Below, in pieces: positions 23,850 to 35,104 of a stretch of DNA of 64,000 bases. Position numbers and translations under genes: made by a program. The DNA comes from Talpa occidentalis. Lineage: Eukaryota; Chordata; Mammalia; Eulipotyphla; Talpidae. The notes under the pieces were generated by a model that searched no databases, was not told where the DNA came from, and worked only from the letters and a program-made list of their open reading frames with translations. Position 1 is the stretch's first letter. Each line of letters starts with the position of its first letter. The DNA is taken from contig NW_023601754.1 of assembly GCF_014898055.3 (NCBI RefSeq), positions 50,895,013-50,959,012 of the forward strand. The letters run 5' to 3'.

Positions 23850-24104
23850 TATTTTTTTAAAGATTTATTTATTTATACAAGAACTGGGGTACAGGTCAGA
23901 GGAGCGGGAGGGTGACACAGGCCAGAGGTGTGGGAGGTGAGAGGATTCACCAGAGGCAGAGTGGGGAACAGAACCGGCAGACAGACTGAAATACACTGCT
24001 GAGGGGAGCAGCAGGCAAGACAGGAGAGGTCTGCTTGGCTGCTGGGGATCAAACCGGCACTGCAGCAGCTGCGGACAGCTTCACAGTGCTGTGCTTAACC
24101 GCCA
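23850..24104 (-). mobile_element. SINE, first of an adjacent pair
   Basis: It runs from the T-rich tail through TTTATACAAGAACTGGGGTA to the head end near GTGCTTAACCGCC. Near 23910 it carries a short internal duplication of the GTGGGAGGTGAGAGG region. Confidence 0.85.
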
Positions 24105-24118
24105 TCCGTAGCATAAAT

Positions 24119-24394
24119 TTTTTTTTTTAAAGATTAGTTTATGTATACAAGAGCTGGGTTACAGGCCAGAGGTGTGGGGATGGGGGGCGGTGAGAGGATT
24201 CACCAGAGACAGTGGGGAACAGAACAGGCAGATTGACCAAAGTACACTGCTGAGGGGAACAGCGGGCGAGTCAGGAGAGGTCTCCTGCGCCATGTGGATT
24301 GCTCCCTGGCAGGCTGGGGATTGAACTCATGCTGCAGTGGTTGCAGACAGCTTCACGGTTTGCATCTTAACCCCTTGTGCCACCAGGGAAGCCC
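24119..24394 (-). mobile_element. SINE, second of an adjacent pair
   Basis: This is a full inverted copy ending GCCACCAGGGAAGCCCC. GTAGCATAAA occurs before the first copy and between the two, and GTAGGGTAAAATTTA follows the second, so the two probably inserted one beside the other at the same A/T-rich target. Confidence 0.85.
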
Positions 24395-24543
24395 CCGTAG
24401 GGTAAAATTTAAATCACAAGTGGTACTCTTTCCTAAATGACTACACCCTTAATATTTTCTGTTACCATGAAATCCCATGAATAACTTTAATCATTAACAC
24501 ACAGTTTTAGAAAATATTTCATGAATATTTAAGAATAAAGCTT

Positions 24544-24802
24544 GGGGCCTCCCTGGTGATGCAAGAGGTTAAGTCTTAGCAATGTACAGCTATCAGCAGC
24601 CACTGCAGCACAAGTTCGATCCCTGGCCAGGGAGCAGAACCACATGGCGCAGCAGACCTCTCCTGTCTCCCCGCTGCTCCCCTCAGCAGTGTATTTCAGT
24701 CAGTCTGCCTGTTCTGCTCCCTACTTTGTCTCTGCTGAATCCTCTCATCCCCCCACCCACCACAGGCCTACACCCCAGCTCTTGTATTCATAAATCTTTT
24801 TA
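24544..24802 (+). mobile_element. SINE, full length
   Basis: It starts GGGGCCTCCCTGGTGATGCA and ends in ATAAATCTTTTTAAAAAATT. Confidence 0.88.
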
Positions 24803-24871
24803 AAAAATTAAGCTTATGAGTTAAGCAATCTGAAACAGATTTTTTTTATACTTTATTTTAAATCAAAATAT

Positions 24872-25090
24872 TCTGGTGGCTTAGGAGTTAGTGTCGGCGT
24901 TGTCACCACAGCGGATCCCTTGCCAGGGAGCCGACCCACAGGGCACAGCAGACCTCTCGTCTCCCTGCTGCTCCCCTCAGCAGTGGATTTCAGTGGATCC
25001 ACCTGTCTGCTCCCCACTCTGCCTCTGGTGAATCCTCTCGCCCCCACACCTCTGGCCTATGCTCCAGTTCTAAGCAAAAATCAATCCATC
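24872..25090 (+). mobile_element. SINE, diverged with internal deletions
   Basis: CTGGTGGCTTAGGAGTTAG is a decayed head. GCAGACCTCTCGTCTCCCTG and the TCTGGCCTATGCTCCAG end identify the family. Confidence 0.8.
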
Positions 25091-25690
25091 TCTGGAAGAC
25101 TAAAGAACATAACATGGGCCCACAAATATAAAGTTGATTAAGTGGTATGGTCAAGCAGGGACTTACACTCCAGACAATCACACTTTGAGCACTTGTTTTC
25201 CTTCATCAGCAGATAGGACGGTGAAGCCCACTGGCCCCTGCTGAAGAGCACAGGGCAGGAGCGCTGAGGTGTGTGGAGGAGTTTGCCTAAGACAGTGCAC
25301 AGGTTTGTGGTCCTGATAATCCTGATAGAAAACAAGAGGGAAACACACACCAGGAATAGAGGGTTGCTTGGGACTCTGGCCTCGTGGGGAAGGGGATGGG
25401 AGGCTCCCGTCGTGCACCTGACGTGCTCTGTGGTGGTGCAGGGCCACCGTGGCCGACCGTGAGGCCACCGCATCTATCCACAATGAAGGACACTGGCAGA
25501 CTACATATATTTCTGGAATATTGGTAAACAGTGAGCAGTTTCTGTAGCGTCTTTTTTAAAGCTTGATTCATGCAGGCATACAAGAGCTGGGCCCAGGCTG
25601 TGTCTTCCGGGAGCTGGGCCCAGGCTGTGTCTTAACTGGCGCCATTCCCTTTCCCCCCATCTTTAGGCCACCTGTCTTCAGCACGGTGAA
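25091..25690. other. spacer upstream of gene C, with SINE fragment
   Basis: A short inverted SINE tail lies at about 25551-25600 (TTTTTTAAAGCTTGATTCAT). It is followed by a direct repeat of AGCTGGGCCCAGGCTGTGTC about 34 bp apart. Nothing else is recognised. Confidence 0.5.
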
Positions 25691-26429
25691 ATTCTGTCAC
25701 GGGGCGTTCCAGCACCCAGCGGAGGCAACGAGGTAACGTATCCCGTCCTGCGTGGGCTCACTGTGGCGTCACGAGCCCCCGCAAGCTCCAGGGCCATTTA
25801 GATCAGGAGGTTTCTGGCTGGGATCCAGCTGAGCGGGCCGCGCCTGCGGTAACGGCCCTCGGCGCCTTTAAGAGCCAGGAAGCTCCTCCCTCCTCGCGGT
25901 TGGAGACCGTTTTCCCACCTTACGTCACCACCCCGGCGCCGAGGTCCCACCGGGTCACGGTCCCCGCGCGCCCTCTGGCGGCCGGACGGCGACACGACAC
26001 CCCCGAAGTACAGTGACCAGAGGCGGCTCCAGGCGAGCGCAGCCCAGCGCCGGGACTTCCGGCCGCGTCCCCGCGAGTGCCCGGCCCGGCCCGGCGGAGG
26101 CTCCCGCGGGGCCCGGTGATCGCCCGCGTGGACGCGTGGCCGGGGGCTCCGGCGGGGCTGCCAGCGACGCGCGGGTCGACGTCCCGCGTGAGGGCGCGAT
26201 GGCGTCCGGCGGCCGCTCCGCTCGGGGCCCGCGAGCCCGGCGGGGGTTCAAACGGGAGTCGGCCGCGACCCCCGGGCCCACGGCGGCGGCGGCGGAGCTC
26301 GGGCGGCCCCCCTCGCCGCGCCACCAAGTGCGCGCGGTCGCTCCGCGGGCGAGGCGGGGCCGCGGCGTCCGGACCGATCGTCGGGGCGCGAGCAGTGGGG
26401 CGAGCCCGGCCCGATCTCCCCGTCGGGGC

Positions 26430-26707
26430 CGCGTGCGCGCTCCTCGCGCGCCCTCCAGCGGCCAGAGCGCGGCACTGCCCCACCGGGTGCGGGGACGTCG
26501 GCGCGCTCGGCGCGGGGCGGGACTTCCGGCCGCGCCTGCCAACCGGCCGCTCCCGCGCCTCCCGGGTTTTCTCTCGGTCGGAGCCTCCGCGGCGCCGCCT
26601 TCGCTTTCACCGCGGAGAGGCGCGGCCGGCGCGGAGGCGGCCGAGGGGTCGCGGCGGCCCTGGAGCCGCGCCAGGCCCGGGACCCCGCCCGCGCCCCGCA
26701 CGGCCGG
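26430..26707 (+). promoter_or_regulatory. gene C CpG-island promoter
   Basis: The island spans about 25.9-27.5 kb. GGGACTTCCGGC (ETS core CTTCCGG at 26523-26529) is followed by CCAACCGGCC, as in gene D. I do not find the ACTACAnnTCCC-type motif that genes B and D carry upstream. Confidence 0.75.
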
Positions 26708-26740
26708 ATGGCGGCGGCCGCGCCCAGGGCCCCGGCTGAG
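26708..26740 (+). CDS. gene C, first coding exon
   Basis: ATG at 26708 opens MAAAAPRAPAE, as in B and D, followed by the donor GTAGAG. It is 33 bp in phase 0 and joins in frame to the KRAB exon at 27509. Confidence 0.82.
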
Positions 26741-27508
26741 GTAGAGGCCCGCGCCGCGGCGTCCGGGCCGGGCTGTGGGGTCCCGCGCGGGGTCCCCGAG
26801 CCGGTCGCGGGGTCCGGGCGGGCGGAGCCCGAGCTCCCGGGAGCCGGGTCGGTGTGGGTCCGCGGGCGCCGGAGCGGAGCGGGCCCCGGTCGAGGGTCCC
26901 GCGAGTGGACATCGAGGGACGCGTCGCAGGTGGCGCCGGGCGCGGGGGCCCGGGAGGCCCCGAGGGCAGCGGACGGGCCGGGCGGCGCGCAGTCCGGGCC
27001 CCTGCGGTTCCTGCCGGTCGGACTCGTCGCGGTCGCGTGACGGGCTGGGGCGCTGCCCGGCGTCGGCCGTGCCCAGGCTGAGGCTGGAGCCGCCGCGGCC
27101 AGGGGGGCGCCTGAGGGGCGCCGGGGTGTGGGGCCCGGCTGTGACGAGTGCGGCCGCGGCGGCCGCGGAGGGGGGCGCTGGGGCCCCAGGAGCCTCTTCC
27201 GCCCCCACCCCGCCCCCCACCCCGGGCCCGTCGGCGGCCTGAGGTTGTGCGCGGTCGCCCGCCCGGCCCCGGGAGGGCTGCCCTCGGGACGGCGGCGCGG
27301 GGCACCGGCCCGCAGAACAGACCAGGACTTCGGCGGCGGTCCCCTGCCCGGGCTTGCTCTGGAGACCCGGACGCGGCGCTGACCGGACCCCAGGAAGGGG
27401 CAGGCCTCGTGCCGCAGGGCCCGGCACTGCCCTGAGGCTCCGCTCTGCAGGTGGAGGCGGGGCGGGTTCTCGGCGGGAGAATGTGCCCTTCGGCTCCTTG
27501 CCTGGCAG

Positions 27509-27614
27509 GCTGGCGTGGCCTTCGAGGACGTGGCCGTGCTCCTCTCCCGGGAGGAGTGGGGGCGCCTGGACCGGGACGTGATGCTGGAGACCTTGGCGCT
27601 CACGGCCTCGCTGG
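27509..27614 (+). CDS. gene C, KRAB-A exon with internal deletion
   Basis: The exon has 106 bp, 21 fewer than in A, B and D. Acceptor (TTGCCTGGCAG) and donor (GTAAGA) are good and the phase is kept. The protein reads AGVAFEDVAVLLSREEWGRL and then [16 protein letters not shown]. Seven residues are missing between RLD and RDVML, including the conserved QR.LY. The DV, EEW and MLE parts remain. KRAB-A needs a continuous surface to bind TRIM28 (family knowledge), so repression may be weakened or lost. The fingers are intact, so the gene may still bind DNA. Confidence 0.88.
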
Positions 27615-28587
27615 GTAAGACGCTCCCAGCCCCCGCAGACCCACCCCCGGGAGGTGCCCTGGCCTCACTCGGGCGCTGTGGGCCCTGCCGGCCCCGCGCT
27701 CAGGGCAGGTGCTGTCCTCGGGGGCCGGGCGGTGTCACTGTCCGTTCCTCTCCCCGCATCCCCAGGACTGTCCGACGGAAAAGGACTTAAGGTCAGCCGC
27801 TGGCGGTGAGTCTGACGGTGCCGCCTTGCCCGCTGCCTCGCTGGGTCTGGTGTCGCGATCCCTGGCACTTGTGTCCCGGGCGTTGTTCCACTTTGGTATC
27901 CGACACTCCCTACTGCCTGCCCCTGCCGGCTCGCCAGCCAGTGTCGTCCTGGTCTTTCCCAGGACCTGGGACTGTTGTCCCAGACAACCCCGAAGGCTCT
28001 TTTCATAGCGTTTGCGCTCGTCTTTTCTTGTATACATTTAAATTGCACAGTGCCAGGATTTGGGATCTGTGATTTGCACAATCAAATTTCTTCACATAGC
28101 CGTCAGGTGACATGTTGCCATTTTCATGCATTTGCGAACACTTGACATTTACTCTCTCGCTGGTCACCATGTCGATCCTCAGAGCTTGCTCTGCCCATCT
28201 TCCCCCCACTTCCCCTTGGCCCTTGGCATTCTCATCTTTGTTTCTGGGGGTCAAGTTTTTATTTGTTTGGGTTTTCTTGTGGGTCCATAAAATTTATTTT
28301 TCCGTTGGTGTGAACATGTTATTGAAATTTTCATATGATTTGCACTGAACCTCTTGTTTGTTCTGGGTTAAATGGACATTTTAACAGTGTTAATTCTTCC
28401 AGGCCAAGGAACACTGGACAATTTTCATTTAAGTATGTCTTCATCAGTTTTCTTCATCAATGTCTTATCATTTTTAGACTGTAGATCTCTCACCTCCTAG
28501 GTGAAGTTAGTTTCTGAGTATTTTATTCTTGTATGCTATTTTAAATGGGATTGTTTTCTTAATTTTCTTTTTATTTATTTAAAAAAT

Positions 28588-28854
28588 TTTTTTTAAAGAT
28601 TTATTTATTTATTTATACAAGCACTGGGTACAGTCAGAAGCACGGGAGGGTGAGAGAATTCACCAGAGCCAGAGCGGGGAACAGAACAGGCAGGTGGACC
28701 GAAATAAACTGCTGAGGAGAGCAGCGGGCAGCAGGAGAGAGGTCTGCACGCCATGTGGGACCCTCGTCCGGTGGCTGGGGATCGAACTGGCGCTGCAGAG
28801 GCTGCCGGCAGCTTTGCAACCCAGTGCTCAACCGCTGCACCACCGGGGAGGCCC
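28588..28854 (-). mobile_element. SINE inserted in the gene C intron L1
   Basis: This is a full inverted copy of the GCACTGGGTACAGTC subfamily, ending CACCGGGGAGGCCC. L1 text resumes directly after it. Confidence 0.9.
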
Positions 28855-30011
28855 TAAACTTTCTTTTTAGATAGTTCATTATTAGTGTATAAAACACAAC
28901 TGAGTTTTATTTATTGATTTTTTTTTTTCATTATTCTGCAACTTTACCGAATTTACTAGTTCTGCCACAATAGTTTTTGGTGGAGTCTTTATAGTGTTCT
29001 AATATAAGGTTGTGTCATCTGCAAACAGAAAATTTTACTTCTGTTCCTACTGGGATTCCTTTTATTTCTTCCCTAATTGATCTGACTGGGATTTCCAGTA
29101 CTATGTTAAATAAAACTGGAGCGACTGGGTCTCCATGTCTTTTCTGCATTTAGAGGGAAACACTTTTTGATTGTTGAGTGTGATGTAAGCTGTGGCCTCT
29201 CATGTATGCTGAAGTACATTTCTCCTATACCTAATTAGTTTGACGGTTATCATAAAGCAATACTGAATTGTGTCAAATGCTTTTTCTACATCTATTGTTA
29301 TGATTATATATTTTTTTTCCTTCATTCTGTTAATGTTGGTGCATCACAATTACTGATTTGCACGTGTTGAACCATCCTTGTATCCCAGGGATAAATCCTC
29401 CCTGCTGGAGGTATGTGATACTTTTAATGTGCTGGATTCAATGTGTTGGATGCAGTTTGCAAGTATTTGGTTGAGGATTTTTGCATCTGTGATCATCAAG
29501 GTTATTGGCATATAATTTTTTTTCTCATGTTGTCCTTTGTCAGGGTAATGCAACCTCAGAATATGAGTTTTGAAGTGCTTCCTCTTCCATGTTTTTAGAA
29601 GCCTTCGGGACGGATTGATGTTGATTTTTCTGTAAATATTTTGCAGAATTCCCAGTGATACTTTGGTCCTGTGCTTTTCTTTGTTGCGAGATTTTTGGTT
29701 AGTGGTAAATCTTCTTACCAGTTACAGGCCTTTTCAGATTTTCTGTTTCCTCATGCATCAGCTTTGGTAGGTTGTATGTTTTGGGAATTGATCATTTTCT
29801 TCAGGGTTATCCAATTTGTTGACATTTCAATATTCAAAGTTTCATCTGATTAATTGTACTCATTCAGTATCAGTTGTGACATTTCCTCTTTCATATTTGA
29901 TTTCTTTTGAGTTTTCTCTCTTAGTTTGGCTAAATCTTCGTCAGTCTTAAAAAAATCAGCTCTTGGTTTTATTGATCTCTTCTCTTATTTTTCTGTTTTT
30001 TAGTTTTTAAA

Positions 30012-30290
30012 TTTTTTAATTAATTTTTTCAGATTTATGTTTCATTTATGCAAGAGCTGGGGTACAGGCCAGATGCGTGGGAGGGTGAAAGGATTCACCA
30101 GAGTCAGAGTGGGGAACAGAACAGACAAACTGACTGAAATCCACTGCTGAGGTGAGCAGCGGGGAGACAGGAGAGATCTGCTGCACCATGTGGGAATCTC
30201 CCTGCCCAACTGGGAATCAAACTGGAGCTGCAGAGGCTGCAGATAGCTTCACAGTACTATGCTCAACATGCTGCACCACCGGGGAGGCCC
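30012..30290 (-). mobile_element. SINE inserted in the gene C intron L1
   Basis: It runs from TTTTTTCAGATTTATGTTTC to CACCACCGGGGAGGCCC. Confidence 0.88.
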
Positions 30291-30507
30291 TCTAGTTGTT
30301 ATTTCTTTTCTTTCTTTTGTCTTTTGTCTTTTTTGCTTTAATTTTTGTCGCTTGCATCTTTCTGCTAACTTTGACCTTAGTTTTCTCTTCTTCATACCTT
30401 AAAGTATAGAGTTAGGTTGTTTGATATCTTTCTGTTTTGTTAATGTAGGCACTATCACTCTAAAATTCCCTCTTACACCTTGTTTAGCTGCATCCCATCA
30501 GTTGGTT

Positions 30508-30787
30508 TTTTTTTTTTTAAGATTTTTTAATTTTATTTGTACAAGAGCCAGGGTACAGTCCAGATGCGCGGGAGGGTGAGAGAGCATTCACCAGAGAAGA
30601 CAGAGCGGGGAACAAAACAGGCAGACTGACGAAACACACTGCTGAGGGGAGCAGCAGGCGAGGCAGGAGAGGCCTGCTTGCCATGTGGGTTGCTCCGAGA
30701 CTGGCGGGAATCGAACCGGCACTGCAGAGGCCACGGACAGCGTCACAGCGCTGCGCTCAACCTTCACAGCCTGCGCCCAGGGAGGCC
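30508..30787 (-). mobile_element. SINE inserted in the gene C intron L1
   Basis: It runs from the T-run with AAGATTTTTTAATTTTATTT to GCCCAGGGAGGCCC. L1 text (CATCCCATCAGTTGG and then CCCATAAGTTATAGTG) continues across it. Confidence 0.88.
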
Positions 30788-31496
30788 CTGCCTCCCATAA
30801 GTTATAGTGTATTACATTTCCATTTTCATTTGTCTGAATATGTTTTTTTTAGTTCTTTGAGCCACTGATTGTTGAGTAATTTTTTGTGCAAATTCCACAC
30901 ATTTATGGATTTTCCAGCTTTGCTCCTGTCAATGACTTCAAATTTCATCCTATTGTTAGAAAAGAAAATTGACATCATTTCAGTCTTAAATTTGTTAAGC
31001 TTTGTTCAGTGACCTAACATGTGAGCCATCCTAGAGAATGTTTTATGTGCACTTGAATGGAATGTTTATTCTACTGCAGTTCAATAGCATATTCTGTGTC
31101 TGTTGAGACCATTTTGTCCTAAATGTAGTTTTCAGAGCTGACATTCTCATTGATTTTCACTCTGTACGATCTATCCGTTGCTGAATGTGAGATATTGAAA
31201 TCCCCTAGTGTTATTGCATTGCTGTCTATCTCTGCCCTCAATCTGTTAATGTTTGGGTGCTATCTTGAGGAGCATGATATTGGGTGCATGTTTGCATGAA
31301 ATTGTTATATCCTCTTGATGAATTGACTCTCTTACCTTTATGTAATGACTTTATGACAGTTTTTGACTTTGTCTTTTTCGTCTGATATAGGAACAATGAC
31401 CCTTGCTCTTTTAGATTTTCGTTTGCATCTTTGTGGTTGGTTTGTTCCCTTCCAGTAAAGTCAGTGTGCACCTCACCAGCCTTTCTTTGTATTCAG

Positions 31497-33229
31497 GTTC
31501 CTGGAATGGAGCAGAGGTTGTGGCAGCATCCTCTGAACACAGTGTTCCTTTAGACCTGTCACAGGTCAGCACTCCCAAGTTACCTTCCTGTGGCCAGAAG
31601 ACCCACCCCTGTCTGATGTGTGGTCTGATCTTGAAACATATTTTCCATTTGACTGAACACCAGGGAACACATCACAACCAGAAAGTGTTAAGGTGTGGGA
31701 TACGCATGAAACAATTTTATTTCAGTGCAAACTTTGAACAGCACCAGCAGCAGCACATGAAAGAAAAACCCTTCACAGGGAGCGTGGACACAGCTTCAGT
31801 CGTGATGAGCTACAATTGTGATGTGTTAGGGAGGAGCAGTACCTTCAGGGTGGTTGAGAAGGACATTCAAGCCACCGCGGGACATCTCCAGCAACAGGAC
31901 ACTGACACCAGGGAGAAGCCAAACAAAATCACAGTATGTGGGGCCGATTCTCCAAGCTTAAAAAGTCACCCCAACTGGGAACAACCCACGCAAGTCTTTA
32001 ATCCCAAACACACATTTAATGAGGACCAGAGTGTACACACTAGAAGACAATGTTTTGTCTGCTCTGAATGTGGGAAAAGATTCAAGTACAGATCCTCATT
32101 TGATAATCATCAGAGAGTCCACACTGATGACATTCTTCATGAGTGTGGTGACTGTGGAAAATCCTTTAGGGGAAGTTCAAACCTCAGTCGACACCGAAGA
32201 ATTCATACTGGGGCAAGGCAGTGTAAGTGCAGCAAATGTGGAAAATCCTTTAGCCACAAATTTGTCTTCATTTGTCCTGAGAGCAGTCGCACTGGGGAGA
32301 ATTCCTACACGTGCCGTCAGTGTTCCCAGTCTGTTGACCATCACTCCCTTTTTAAAAAGCACAGAATTCACAATGGAGAAATGAGTTATGAGTGCAATGA
32401 ATGTGGGAAATCCTTTAGGAGAAAATCTGACTTCATTCGACACTGGAGGGTTCACACAGGAGAGAGGCCTTATGAATGTAGTGAGTGTGGGAAATGTTTT
32501 TCTTCTACCTCCACCCTCCGGTATCATCAGAGAATCCACACTGGAGAAAAGCCTTATAAATGTAATGACTGTGGGAAGACTTTCATCTCTAACTCTGGCC
32601 TCCGTTACCATCAGAGAGTTCACGCAGGAGAAAGGCCTTACGAGTGTAGTTACTGTGAAAAAACTTTTACCCAAATAAACCACCTCATTATACACAGAAG
32701 AGTTCACACAGGAGAAAGGCCTTATGAGTGCAGTGAGTGTAGGAAAACCTTTAGCCACAAATCTTATCTCTCTGAACACCAGCGAGTTCACACGGGAGAA
32801 AGGCCTTATGAATGTAGTGAGTGCGGGAAGGCTTTTACCTCTGGCTCTGCCCTCTGTTATCATCAGAGAGTTCACACGGGAGAAAAACCTTACGTGTGCA
32901 GTGATTGTGGGAAATCTTTTACCAATGGACCGATACTCATTCAACACCATGGACTTCACACGGGAGAAAGACCTTATGAGTGCAGTGCGTGTGGGAGGTC
33001 CTTTACCCAAAGGATTCACCTCGTTATTCACCAGAGGGTTCACACAGGAGAAAGACCTTACGAGTGCAGTGAGTGTGGGAAATCGTTTACCTCTCGTTCC
33101 ACCCTCCATTATCACCAGAGAGTTCACACAGGGGAACGGCCTTACGACTGCAGTGAGTGTGGGAAGTCTTTTAGCAGGAAGTCCAACCTCTCCCGGCACC
33201 AGAGAGTTCACACCGGGGAAAGGGCGTAG
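31497..33229 (+). CDS. gene C, linker and C2H2 zinc-finger exon
   Basis: The frame continues as G-SWNGAEVVAASSE after the acceptor TTTGTATTCAG. The linker has KTHPCLMCGLILKHIFHL, the finger-like segment shared with A and D. Two intact fingers follow (about 32049-32215), then two damaged ones (32225-32370: one with CPES in place of the His pair, one with a shortened HxxH), then ten contiguous intact fingers from 32386 to 33217. Linkers are TGERPY or TGEKPY. Total protein length with the first two exons is 623 residues. The codons are more A/T-rich than in gene A or B. Because its KRAB box is damaged, the protein may act as a DNA binder without KAP1 recruitment. Confidence 0.9.
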
Positions 33230-34360
33230 GCGTGTGGGAAATGGGCGGCGTCCCTGTCCAGTGTAATATCGCCAGAGGAAACCGGTAGGTGCCGCTTGTC
33301 TGAGCCAAATCTCAATGTGCAGGTGATGTGTCGCTCTCTCTTACCTGCCTGGAGCTCGTTGTAGCTTTGTGTCACTGCCTTTTTCTGTGACTGCGGCTGT
33401 TTTATCTCTGCCACCTGGCAGACCTGTCACCCACATGTGCTCAGGCAACCCGACTCGTGTTACCTCATTTGTAGAGAAAATGAGGAGAACCCGGCTCCCT
33501 AAGAGGTCTGCACTGCCTTCTCTCTGCCTTGAGCGTGCGTCTACCTAGCTTGGTTCCAGAAAGCATCGTGTGGGTGAGCTGATGTTTTGCAGAGGAGAAC
33601 AGCCCTTTGAAGGATGTGGTCTCCTGAGTGTCTGTGATGAATTTTTCAGCTTCCGAGTCACCGACTCAGAACTCCCATTCCAGTCTCACTTGGGCTGTAC
33701 AGTGGCGGGGCCCTGTTTCAGTCCCTTTTATCTCTGGTGTCCGTTTATTGTGTTGGGTGATTTATTAACATTGGGGCTCAACAAGCCTGAAGGGGGGGCA
33801 TCGTTGAGTGTCTCAGACATTCTGTACCTCATGGGACACAGAAATTGCCAAATTTGCGTTAATACTCGTGATCCCCTAGGAAAGACCTCGGGGCTTTCCA
33901 GGTGGCACATGAAGCCTGGATGCTGTGCGTTTTCGGGAGACTGAGCGCTGGCCCTGGAAGGGGGCAGTGTGACATCCCAAAGTGCATCTGCCAGCAGCGT
34001 GGATCCGATCCTCCTTCACAGGGTATGTCACGGCGACGTCAGCACTAATGGGGGATTTTCCCCAGGGCCCGCACTGACCGTGTGTCCTGATGCCCTTGCT
34101 TCCATGGGTGATGGTCAGTGGTTATAACCTTAGGGTCAGGGTCAGCAGAACTATTGCACAAACACTGCCTTACTAGAGATCTCGGGAGACTGGCCCACTG
34201 GCAGATCAGGCCTTTGCTAGAAGTTCGCTCAGCGATGTTCTCGGCGGCAGACGGAGGACCAGTTTGTGTAGAAATCTGAGCACCTCCAGGATGTTTGTCA
34301 TGTGTAACTAAGTCACTGTTACTTGTTTTTGTCAGCCAAACTGTAATTAATATATGAATA
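33230..34360. other. 3' flank of gene C
   Basis: Immediately after the TAG the text keeps ACGKW, a trace of one more finger. The rest up to about 34.36 kb shows nothing I can name. Confidence 0.5.
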
Positions 34361-34369
34361 TATTTATAC

Positions 34370-34825
34370 CTCATGTTACAAGAATTGGACTATAGGTTAT
34401 TAAATCTTGGAGCATTTTTTAAAAGCTCTAAGGTATAACTTGCACGTGAGCCACTGTACACATTTAAGAGCTGCATTTGATAATTTTTGATGTATATGAA
34501 GCTGAAATCATCTGTCATACCAACCATATCCGTCACAGTAGATTTACATCTCATCCTTGTCCAACCTCTTCCTTCCCTTCTCAGCCTCTAGGGGATAATA
34601 ACTTTGCATTTTCTAGATTTTATATGCTGGGTGTCAAAGTATTTTTTCTGCTTGCTTTTATGTTGCATAAATATCTGGAGGTTCGTTAGTGGCCTATGAG
34701 AAGCTCATCTTTGTTGTTGTTATATTTTGGCCGACAAATATTTTTATCTTTGAATACGCTGCTGTCCCACTGCTACCCAGGCGGTTGTTCATGGACACGG
34801 AGGGTGCTTCTGGTTTTTGGCTCTT
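34370..34825 (-). mobile_element. old L1 fragment, inverted
   Basis: Text such as AAGGTATAACTTGCACGTGA near 34430 and GTTGTTCATGGACACGGAGG near 34784 resembles decayed L1 3' sequence in the reverse sense. Confidence 0.55.
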
Positions 34826-35104
34826 TTTTTAATTAATTAATTAATTAGTACATACATACATACATACATACAAGCACTGGGTACAGTCAGAAGCGCGGGA
34901 GGGTGAGAGGATTCACCAGAGCCAGAGCGGGGAGCAGAGCAGGCAGAAGGACCGAAGGACACTGCTGAGGGGAGCAGCGGGCGGCAGGAGAGGTCTGCGT
35001 GTCATGTGGGATCCTCGCTGGCAGCCGGGAATCGAACCTGCGCTATAGAGGCTGCGGGCAGCTTCGCAGCCCAGAGTTCAACTGCTGCGCCACCAGAGGA
35101 GGCC
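34826..35104 (-). mobile_element. SINE with expanded tail microsatellite
   Basis: The tail has become AATTAATTAATTAATTAG followed by six ACAT/CATA units. The body is of the GCACTGGGTACAGTC subfamily and the head end reads GCCACCAGAGGAGGCCC. Confidence 0.9.

Larger units (their letters stand above)
28330..31465 (-). mobile_element. L1 ORF2 remnant, inverted, with three SINEs inside
   Basis: The sequence follows the reverse complement of L1 ORF2 collinearly for about 3 kb. Examples are GACATTTTAACAGTGTTAAT near 28377, ATGTTGGTGCATCACAATTA near 29333, and TGTGCACTTGAATGGAATGT near 31047. A 67-residue piece at 29350-29553 on the - strand contains ITDAKILNQILANCIQ, the reverse-transcriptase region. 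Many stops and shifts make it inactive. SINEs interrupt it at 28588, 30012 and 30508. Confidence 0.9.
27615..31496 (+). other. gene C intron 2, filled by an L1
   Basis: Positions 27615-28330 hold no named feature. From 28330 to about 31465 the intron is an inverted L1 piece with three SINEs inserted. The acceptor lies just beyond the L1 end. Confidence 0.75.

Noticed and set aside
25955..27427. Long - strand frame (490 codons) over the gene C CpG island
   Set aside because: The composition is CpG-driven as at gene B, with no domain and overlap with the promoter and exon 1.
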